This document shows positions 1-4,983 of a stretch of 6,276 nt of DNA, in pieces. A program made the translations under genes and the position numbers. Numbering within the stretch: position 1 is the first letter of the stretch; each line of letters begins with the position of its first letter. The DNA comes from Pseudomonadota bacterium (GTDB lineage Bacteria; Pseudomonadota; Alphaproteobacteria; Sphingomonadales; Sphingomonadaceae). The stretch lies in assembly GCA_023390415.1 (NCBI GenBank), contig JAEWCW010000063.1, forward strand, positions 1 through 6,276. Reading direction: 5' to 3'. Below the pieces are notes generated by a model. That model worked only from the letters and a program-made list of their open reading frames with translations. It did not search any database and was not told where the DNA came from.

Positions 1-1490
1 GCTGCGGCAAGCACGAGCGCGAGGAGCAACGGCAGGGCATTGCCGAGCCGCGCGAACAGGGTCGCGGGCTTGGGCGCGGGCAACTGCGCGTCGATGACGC
101 CGGCGCCGCTCGGGATCGAATCGACGAGGCGGCCGTCGGCGTCGATCACCGCGGACACCCCGGTCGGGGTAGCGCGGAGGACCGGGAGCCCCTCTTCGAG
201 CGCACGAAGCCGGGCTTGCGCAAGGTGCTGGGGCGGGCCCCACGAGCCGAACCAGGCGTCGTTGGACGGGTTGAAGATGAGGTTCGGCCGGTTGGCGCGA
301 TCGACCACCTCGCCCGAGAAGATGATCTCGTAGCAGAGCTGGAAGCCGATCCGCCCGACGAGCGGCAGGTCGAGCGAGCGCGGGCCCGGCCCGGGATCGA
401 AATCGAGATCGCCGGGCGCGAGGCGGGAGAGGCCGATCGCCGAGAGGATCGGCCGCATCGGCAGATATTCGCCATATGGGACGAGATGCGCCTTGTCGTA
501 GCGGCCGAGCATGCGCCCGCCGCCGGCGACCGCGAACACGCTGTTCGTGGCGCTGGTCGCACGGCGTCGGTCGGCCGAGCGGACGGTGATCCCGCCGGCG
601 AGCAGAAGGTCGCCGGGCGCGAGCAGGCTCTGCACCTGGGCCCGGGTGAAGGCGACGTCCTCCTGGCGGCGCGGGTCGCGCCGGCCGTCCTCGAACGGCT
701 CGGTGATCGCGGCCTCCGGCCAGAGCAGCAGTCGCGGCGCGCCGGCGCCGGGCGCGGAGAGGTTGCCGAGACGGCGCAGGATCTCGTCGGAGAAGCCGGG
801 CCGCCACTTGTCCTGCTGGCCAATATTCGGCTGGACGATTCGGATCGCGGTCTCGGTCGGCGGCGGCGCAGCCGGGGCCAGCAGGGTCAATGCGGTGGCG
901 ACGGCGACCGCACCGCCGATCGCCCCGGCGCTCCGCCAGCGGCGACGGAGGAGAAGCAGGACCGTGCCGGCCATCAGCACCAGCACGCCCGACAGGCCGT
1001 AGGTGCCGACCCAGGCCGCCAGGCGCGCGACCGGCGTTCCGATCAGCGCCACCCCTTCCGGATTCCAGGCGAAGCCGGTGAACAGGGTGGCGCGGAGCCA
1101 TTCGGTGACGATCCACGCGGCCGCGAACCAGAGCGTCAGCGCAAGCGGATCGCGGCGGCCGTAGCGCCAGGCGAGGCCGGCCGCGACCGCCGGATAGACG
1201 GCGAGATAGAGCGAGAGCAGCACGACCGCGATCCAGCCGAGCCAGGCCGGCATCGCCGCCTGGAAGGTGAAGGCGGTCGCGATCCAGTTGAGGCCCAGCG
1301 TGAAATGGCCGACCCCGAACCACCAGCCCCGGGCAAGCGCGCTCCTGAGGCGCGGCGCCTCGCCGATCAGCCACAGCAATGCGGCGAATGCGAGGATGGT
1401 CAGCGGCCACAGGCCCAGCGGCTGGAATCCGAGCGCCCCGATCAGGCCTGCGAGGAGTGCGAGGAGATTGTGCTTCATGCGCGCCTGCAT
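1..1490 (-). CDS. lnt: Apolipoprotein N-acyltransferase (3' end cut by window edge)
   Basis: Integral inner-membrane enzyme that adds the third acyl chain to the N-terminal cysteine of lipoproteins, using a phospholipid donor. Translation shows an N-terminal multi-helix membrane region (about residues 8-205, including WLRATLFTGFAWN at 131-143), the QPNIGQQDKW motif at 220-229 opening the nitrilase-like domain, and the full catalytic triad: Glu259 in LLLWPEA, Lys333 in YDKAHLVPYGEYLP and Cys386 in FQLCYEI. These fall almost where E. coli Lnt has E267, K335 and C387. About 496 codons are present. The last visible residues (LPLLLALVLAA) begin the final membrane helix, so probably only a few tens of residues are missing. 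The start is uncertain: ATG at 1490 (used here) or ATG at 1478, neither with a clear Shine-Dalgarno; GTG at 1532 is also open. The gene is divergent from the VOC gene, so it needs its own promoter. Identity is secure. Confidence 0.96.
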   Translation of the reverse strand, partial: MQARMKHNLLALLAGLIGALGFQPLGLWPLTILAFAALLWLIGEAPRLRSALARGWWFGVGHFTLGLNWIATAFTFQAAMPAWLGWIAVVLLSLYLAVYPAVAAGLAWRYGRRDPLALTLWFAAAWIVTEWLRATLFTGFAWNPEGVALIGTPVARLAAWVGTYGLSGVLVLMAGTVLLLLRRRWRSAGAIGGAVAVATALTLLAPAAPPPTETAIRIVQPNIGQQDKWRPGFSDEILRRLGNLSAPGAGAPRLLLWPEAAITEPFEDGRRDPRRQEDVAFTRAQVQSLLAPGDLLLAGGITVRSADRRRATSATNSVFAVAGGGRMLGRYDKAHLVPYGEYLPMRPILSAIGLSRLAPGDLDFDPGPGPRSLDLPLVGRIGFQLCYEIIFSGEVVDRANRPNLIFNPSNDAWFGSWGPPQHLAQARLRALEEGLPVLRATPTGVSAVIDADGRLVDSIPSGAGVIDAQLPAPKPATLFARLGNALPLLLALVLAA

Positions 1491-1542
1491 ATCGGGGAGA
1501 TCGAACGCTGCCGCTAGCCCTTCCCCGCGCACCGACGACTGG

Positions 1543-1548
1543 ATTATG
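1543..1548 (-). promoter_or_regulatory. Possible -10 element for lnt
   Basis: On the minus strand this reads CATAAT, five of six matches to the bacterial -10 consensus. It would put a transcription start near 1536 and give lnt a leader of roughly 45 nt. No good -35 hexamer lies 16-18 bases upstream (that stretch is G-rich and inside the VOC gene), so the call rests on one hexamer in a 66-base gap that must serve two divergent genes. Confidence 0.22.
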
Positions 1549-1556
1549 GACGCGCC

Positions 1557-1976
1557 ATGTCCCTGCCCCCCTTCCACCTCGCCTTTCCCGTCCACGATCT
1601 CGCCGCAGCGCGCGCCTTTTACGGCGGCCTGCTCGGCTGTCCGGAGGGTCGGAGCTCGGACCAGTGGATCGACTTCGATTTCTTCGGCCACCAGATCGTC
1701 GCCCATCTCGATTCCGCGATGGCGCCGCGCCGCCACCAAAATCCGGTCGACGGCCATGACGTGCCCGTCCCGCATTTCGGCGCCGTGCTGACGATGGCGG
1801 ACTGGGAGCAGCTTGCGGTGAAGCTGGAGGACGCCGGCACCGATTTCGTAATCGCGCCGACCGTGCGCTTCCGCGGCGAGCCGGGCGAGCAGGCCACGAT
1901 GTTCTTCCTCGACCCGTCGGGCAATGCGCTCGAGTTGAAGGCGATGGCGAAGCCGGAGAACCTCTTCGCGGCCTAG
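1557..1976 (+). CDS. VOC-family protein (glyoxalase/extradiol dioxygenase superfamily)
   Basis: A 139-residue single-unit vicinal-oxygen-chelate protein, probably a soluble cytoplasmic metalloenzyme. It resembles the group often annotated as 'predicted dioxygenase of extradiol dioxygenase family' (COG3565 type, from memory). The two βαβββ halves are visible: FHLAFPVHDLAAARAFYGGLLG at about 6-27, and the second half from VPHFGAVLT (71-79) to MFFLDPSGNALELKAM (115-130). Candidate metal ligands are His7, His73 and Glu126, at the positions where VOC enzymes bind their divalent metal. The substrate cannot be told from sequence; ring cleavage, glyoxalase-like and resistance functions all use this fold. 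ATG at 1557 is preceded by a weak GGA at 1548-1550. It is divergent from lnt by 66 bases and convergent with the flavin reductase gene, sharing its stop tetramer. Family assignment is firm; the reaction is unknown. Confidence 0.9.
   Translation: MSLPPFHLAFPVHDLAAARAFYGGLLGCPEGRSSDQWIDFDFFGHQIVAHLDSAMAPRRHQNPVDGHDVPVPHFGAVLTMADWEQLAVKLEDAGTDFVIAPTVRFRGEPGEQATMFFLDPSGNALELKAMAKPENLFAA
1973..1976. other. CTAG tetramer shared by two convergent stop codons
   Basis: The self-complementary tetramer CTAG supplies TAG to both genes: 1974-1976 ends the plus-strand VOC gene, and 1975-1973 read on the minus strand ends the flavin reductase gene. The coding regions therefore overlap tail to tail by four bases, leaving no intergenic space for a conventional terminator. 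Confidence 0.95.
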
Positions 1977-2464
1977 CCGTCCAGGCTGTGATATTTCCCG
2001 TTGAGGTAGATGAGCGGGTGGACGTCCTCGCGCACGGCCGCGTCTTCGACCACGCCGATGAAGATCGAATGGGTTCCGAACTGATGGTGGTCGATCCGGC
2101 GGCAGAGGATCGAGGCCTGGGCGTCGACCAGACGCGGCGGAAGCACGCAATCGTTCGTCCAGCCTGGGCCGAAGCGCAGCGCATGCTGGCCGCGGTCGGC
2201 GAAGATCTGCGCCACCTCCTGCTGGTCGCGGTGGAGGACGTTCACCCGGAAATGGCTCGCCTCGCCCATCCGCGCATGAACCGCTGCAGCGCGGTTGATG
2301 CAGATGAGCAGGCTCGGCGGGTCCATCGAGAGCGACGAGACCGCGGTCGCGGTGATTCCCATCGGCTCGCCGCCCGTGCAGATCGAGATGACGTTCACTG
2401 TCGATGCGACGCGCCGCATCGCCTGGCGGAATCCGTCGATGAGCTGGGGATCGGACTCGGTCAT
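1973..2464 (-). CDS. Flavin reductase domain protein (DIM6/NTAB, HpaC-like)
   Basis: A 163-residue protein of the flavin-reductase-like FMN-binding split-barrel family. Members either reduce free FMN/FAD with NAD(P)H for a partner monooxygenase or bind flavin as stand-alone oxidoreductases. Visible family features are FRQAMRRVASTVNVIS (12-27), MGITATAVSSLSMDPPSLLICIN (35-57, the flavin-phosphate binding strand and loop), FRVNVLHRDQQEVAQIFA (72-89), LRFGPGW (96-102), IDHHQFGTHSIFIGVV (124-139) and the C-terminal LIYLNGKYHSL. The frame is open further upstream to 2869, but the start at 2464 is preferred: GAGGGA sits six bases before this ATG, homology begins here, and the upstream part runs antisense to the YqiJ-like gene. 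No monooxygenase large subunit lies in the window, so the partner and substrate are unknown. The neighbouring VOC gene is convergent and not co-transcribed. Confidence 0.92.
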   Translation of the reverse strand: MTESDPQLIDGFRQAMRRVASTVNVISICTGGEPMGITATAVSSLSMDPPSLLICINRAAAVHARMGEASHFRVNVLHRDQQEVAQIFADRGQHALRFGPGWTNDCVLPPRLVDAQASILCRRIDHHQFGTHSIFIGVVEDAAVREDVHPLIYLNGKYHSLDG

Positions 2465-2521
2465 GGGCCGTCCCTCATGCCGCGCCGCACCAAGGCTTGC
2501 AATCGGTCCGGCTGGAGCGGC

Positions 2522-2550
2522 GGTTAAGTTACTGAAAAAGTAGCATTCAA
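2522..2550 (-). promoter_or_regulatory. Possible promoter for the flavin reductase gene in an AT-rich patch
   Basis: Bases 2524-2551 are the only clearly AT-rich patch between the divergent flavin reductase and YqiJ-like genes. On the minus strand TTGAAT (2550-2545) matches the -35 consensus at four of six positions and is followed, after 17 bases, by TTAACC (2527-2522), a poor -10. A start just downstream would leave a leader of roughly 50 nt before the ATG at 2464. The patch could equally serve the plus-strand operon, for which I see no convincing hexamer pair. Confidence 0.25.
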
Positions 2551-2564
2551 ATCGACCGCTCAAT

Positions 2565-2587
2565 CCGGTTTCGCTTGGCAAGACCGG
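2565..2587 (+). other. Imperfect hairpin upstream of the yqiJ-like gene
   Basis: CCGGT (2565-2569) pairs with ACCGG (2583-2587), and within it CTTG (2574-2577) pairs with CAAG (2579-2582), leaving TTCG as a one-sided bulge and a single-base loop. It lies about 35 bases before the GTG start. The one-base loop is sterically poor and the stem is interrupted, so it may be chance, or an operator-like symmetry rather than an RNA structure. Confidence 0.15.
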
Positions 2588-2612
2588 CTCGGCTCGGCTA
2601 GCTCCGAAGCGA

Positions 2613-2618
2613 AGGGGG
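2613..2618 (+). promoter_or_regulatory. Ribosome binding site deciding the GTG start of the yqiJ-like gene
   Basis: The purine run AGGGGG ends five bases before GTG at 2624, ideal spacing. The next in-frame ATG, at 2639, would be about 20 bases away, so the GTG is the better start. Confidence 0.65.
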
Positions 2619-2623
2619 CGGAC

Positions 2624-3265
2624 GTGTTCGAATTTCTGATGGCGCCGGACAACCTGCCGTTCGCGGTGGCTCTGGCGCTCATGCTCATGATCGGCGCGGT
2701 CGAAGCGATCGGCCTCGGCGTCGGCGCCGTCCATGTCGATGCGCATGCCGACGTCCACGGCGATGCCGGCGATCTGCTCGCCTGGCTCGGCCTCGGGCGC
2801 CTTCCACTGCTGATGGTCCTGGTCGTGCTGCTCGCCTTGTTTGGGCTGATCGGTCTCGTCGGGCAGCAATTGGCCGACGCCGTCCTCGGCACCACCTTGC
2901 CGCCCTGGATCGCGGGCCCTGCAGCGTTCGTGGCAGCGCTACCGTTCACTGGGTTCGCGGTCCGCGGCCTCGCCAGGATCATGCCGCAGGACGAGACCAC
3001 GGCAGTCTCGCTCGACGATCTGGTCGGCCGCCGCGCCACCGTGACCGTCGGCACTGCCCGGTCAGGATCGCCGGCGCGCGCCAGCGTCCGCGACCGCCAC
3101 GGCCAGGTCCATTACGTCATGGTCGAGCCGACCGACGAGCGCCAGGCCGTCGGCGAGGGCGGAACCGTCCTGCTCGTCCGCCGCGAAGGCGGTCATTTCA
3201 TCGGTCTCGCCGAGGGCGAGACATTGTTCGCGGGCGCCGCCGAGCGGCCCGCTCTGAGGGGTTGA
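2624..3265 (+). CDS. yqiJ: YqiJ-like inner-membrane OB-fold protein (DUF1449, NfeD-type)
   Basis: A 213-residue membrane protein of the YqiJ group, small partners encoded next to flotillin YqiK. Hydrophobic segments are at about 11-34, 60-81 and 95-117. They are followed by a soluble C-terminal domain (about 128-195) with the OB-type pattern DDLVGRRATVTVG ... DRHGQVHYVMVEPTDE ... GGTVLLVRREGG. Resemblance to E. coli YqiJ (recalled, 209 aa) is seen in the GRLPLLMVL ... LFGLIG segment and in HGQVHY-V-VEP, and the length agrees. The loop between the first two helices carries an alternating His/Asp ladder (37-47). The start is GTG, chosen by its Shine-Dalgarno. The flotillin gene begins 11 bases downstream, indicating one operon. 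The expected role is assembly or regulation of the flotillin at the membrane; molecular function is not established in the family. Symbol given by homology plus synteny. Confidence 0.88.
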   Translation: MFEFLMAPDNLPFAVALALMLMIGAVEAIGLGVGAVHVDAHADVHGDAGDLLAWLGLGRLPLLMVLVVLLALFGLIGLVGQQLADAVLGTTLPPWIAGPAAFVAALPFTGFAVRGLARIMPQDETTAVSLDDLVGRRATVTVGTARSGSPARASVRDRHGQVHYVMVEPTDERQAVGEGGTVLLVRREGGHFIGLAEGETLFAGAAERPALRG

Positions 3266-3270
3266 GGGAG
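3265..3270 (+). promoter_or_regulatory. Ribosome binding site fixing the ATG start of the flotillin gene
   Basis: AGGGAG lies six bases before ATG 3277 and its first base is the last base of the upstream stop codon. This supports ATG 3277 over the in-frame TTG at 3262, which would overlap the yqiJ-like gene by four bases. Confidence 0.7.
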
Positions 3271-3276
3271 AGGAAT

Positions 3277-4965
3277 ATGTTGATCGAGACGGGCATCTAT
3301 GCGGGAATCGTCCTCGTCGCACTGCTGACGATCGGGCTGATCATCACCCGTCTGTATCGGCGCGCGACCAAGGAAATCGGCTTCGTCCGGACCGGCTTCG
3401 GCGGCGAGAAGGTGGTGATCAACGGCGGCGCCCTCGTACTTCCGGTCCTCCACGAGACGATGCCGGTCAACCTCAACACCGTCCGCCTCGCGGTCGAGCG
3501 CAAGAATGTCGACGCGCTGATCACGCTCGACCGCCTGCGCATCGACGTGAAGGCCGAATTCTACGTGCGCGTGCGCCCCGACCGCGATTCGATCGCGATC
3601 GCCGCCCAGACGCTCGGCCTTCGCACGATGCACCCGGAGAGCCTGAAGGAGCTGATCGAAGGCAAGTTCGTCGACGCCCTGCGCTCGGTCGCGGCGGGCA
3701 TGACCATGGCCCAGCTCCACGAGCAGCGCGCCGAGTTCGTCCAGAAGGTGCAGCAGGTTTCGGCCGCGGATCTTGCGATGAACGGCCTCGAGCTCGAATC
3801 GGTGTCGCTGACCGGACTCGATCAGACCTCGATCGAGCATTTCAACGCCAACAATGCGTTCGACGCCGAGGGCCTGACCAAGCTCACCGAGCAGATCGAG
3901 CTTCGCCGCAAGACGCGCAACGACATCGAACAGGAGACCCGCGTCCAGATCGAGGCCAAGAATCTCGACGCGGAGCGGCGCAGCCTGGAGATTGCCCGGG
4001 AGACCGAATTCGCCCGGCTCGAGCAGGAGCGCGAGGTCGAGGTCCGCCGCGCCGCCCAGGTCGCCGAGGTCGCCCAGCAGCAGGCCGAGCGGCAACGCGA
4101 GGCCGAGCAGGCGCGGATCGCCGCCAAGCAGGAGATCGACGCGTCCCAGATCGAGGCCAATCGGGTCGTCGAGCAGGCCAAGATCGCCCAGGCCCAGGCG
4201 GTCGAGATCGCCCGCCAGGAGCAGCAGATCGCGGTCCAGAACAAGAGCCGCGAGGAGAGCCAGGCCAAGGCCGAGGCCGACAAGGCGCGCGCCGAGGCGG
4301 TCGCCGCCGAGGAGCGGGTCGGCACCGCCCGCGAGACCGAGGTCGCCGAGCGCATCAAGCGCATCGAGCTGATCGAGGCCGCCAAGGAAGCCGAGCGCGC
4401 GGCGATCGGGATCAAGGTCGAGGCCGAGGCTGAGAAGCAGGCGGCGGCCGACCGCGCCGAGGCGGCGCGGCTCGCTGCCGAGGGCGAGGCCGAGGCCGAG
4501 AAGCTCCGCGCCGAGGCGGCGCGCGTGCGTTTCGAGGTCGAGGCGGCCGGCCAGCGCGCGGTCAACGAGGCGGCGAACCTGCTCTCGTCGGACCAGATCT
4601 CGCTTCAGACCAAGCTCGCGCTTCTCAAGGTGCTGCCGGAGGTGGTGCGCGAGGCCGCCAAGCCGATGGAGGCGATCGATTCGATCAAGATCGTCCAGGT
4701 CGAGGGACTGACCGGCGCGCCGGGCGACGGGATTGCGATGGGCGGCGCCGCCGGCGTGGGCACCGAGGGCAATCTCGCCTCCAGCGCGGTCGCCGCGGCG
4801 TTGCGCTACCGGGCGCAGGCGCCGATCGTCGACGGACTGATGAAGGAGCTCGGCTTCGACGGCTCGACGCTCGAGAACCTGGTCGCGGGCGCTGCCGCGA
4901 AGCCGGCCGAGCCGCCGGCGACGATCACCGCCGTTCCGGTCGAGGACGCACCGAAGCCGGTCTGA
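3277..4965 (+). CDS. yqiK: Flotillin family (SPFH) protein, YqiK-like
   Basis: A 562-residue membrane scaffold protein; flotillins oligomerise at the inner membrane and organise membrane domains. Order of parts: an N-terminal membrane helix (about 7-27), an SPFH domain (about 32-195, with GFVRTGFGGEKVVINGG at 35-51 and FNANNAFDAEGL at 189-200), a long Ala/Glu/Arg-rich coiled coil (about 198-430), and the flotillin C-terminal region (LLSSDQISLQTKLALLKVLPEVV at 435-457, then ALRYRAQAPIVDGLMKELGF at 508-527). A Pro/Ala-rich tail closes the protein at 538-562. Length matches E. coli YqiK (about 550 residues, recalled). It follows the yqiJ-like gene by 11 bases, so co-transcription is very likely. 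The coiled-coil segment is strongly GC- and GAG-biased, which creates long spurious antisense frames. Family assignment is firm; the YqiK subgroup rests on the YqiJ partner and the C-terminal motif. Confidence 0.95.
   Translation: MLIETGIYAGIVLVALLTIGLIITRLYRRATKEIGFVRTGFGGEKVVINGGALVLPVLHETMPVNLNTVRLAVERKNVDALITLDRLRIDVKAEFYVRVRPDRDSIAIAAQTLGLRTMHPESLKELIEGKFVDALRSVAAGMTMAQLHEQRAEFVQKVQQVSAADLAMNGLELESVSLTGLDQTSIEHFNANNAFDAEGLTKLTEQIELRRKTRNDIEQETRVQIEAKNLDAERRSLEIARETEFARLEQEREVEVRRAAQVAEVAQQQAERQREAEQARIAAKQEIDASQIEANRVVEQAKIAQAQAVEIARQEQQIAVQNKSREESQAKAEADKARAEAVAAEERVGTARETEVAERIKRIELIEAAKEAERAAIGIKVEAEAEKQAAADRAEAARLAAEGEAEAEKLRAEAARVRFEVEAAGQRAVNEAANLLSSDQISLQTKLALLKVLPEVVREAAKPMEAIDSIKIVQVEGLTGAPGDGIAMGGAAGVGTEGNLASSAVAAALRYRAQAPIVDGLMKELGFDGSTLENLVAGAAAKPAEPPATITAVPVEDAPKPV
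4453..4523 (+). repeat. Direct repeat within the flotillin coiled coil
   Basis: A 17-base sequence (CGCGCCGAGGCGGCGCG) occurs identically at 4453-4469 and 4507-4523, offset by 54 bases, or 18 codons. Both copies encode RAEAAR (residues 393-398 and 411-416). The offset spans about five helical turns and may reflect duplication of one coiled-coil unit, or convergence in a segment built from a few GC-rich codons. Confidence 0.6.
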
Positions 4966-4983
4966 TCGGCCGCGCCGCGGCGC

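Noticed and set aside
216..1517. A plus-strand open frame of 433 codons
   Set aside because: It lies antisense to lnt, its translation is Arg/Glu/Gly/Pro-rich without any domain, and the opposite strand encodes a complete Lnt catalytic triad. Such frames are common opposite GC-rich genes.
2575..2591. A sigma-54-like promoter upstream of the yqiJ-like gene
   Set aside because: TTGGCAAG matches the -24 element at seven of eight positions, but the -12 TTGC is replaced by GCTC, losing the essential G at the proper distance.
2465..2869. N-terminal extension of the flavin reductase frame up to 2869
   Set aside because: The extension has no recognisable domain, runs antisense to the yqiJ-like gene and crosses its promoter region. 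A good Shine-Dalgarno precedes the ATG at 2464, where family homology begins.
3262..3276. TTG at 3262 as the flotillin start
   Set aside because: It would put the start over the upstream stop with no suitable Shine-Dalgarno. ATG 3277 has AGGGAG at six bases.
3193..4565. Two long minus-strand open frames (3193-4095 and 3822-4565)
   Set aside because: Both are antisense to the flotillin gene. They are low-complexity products (Leu/Asp/Arg-rich and Ala/Ser/Arg-rich) created by its GAG/GCC-biased coiled-coil codons.
4972..4983. A 12-base perfect palindrome (GCGCCGCGGCGC) between the flotillin and M13 stops, as a bidirectional terminator
   Set aside because: There is no loop-forming spacer and no T-tract on either side, and pure GC palindromes of this length arise readily in such GC-rich DNA. 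It sits in a suggestive place but is not supported as a terminator.
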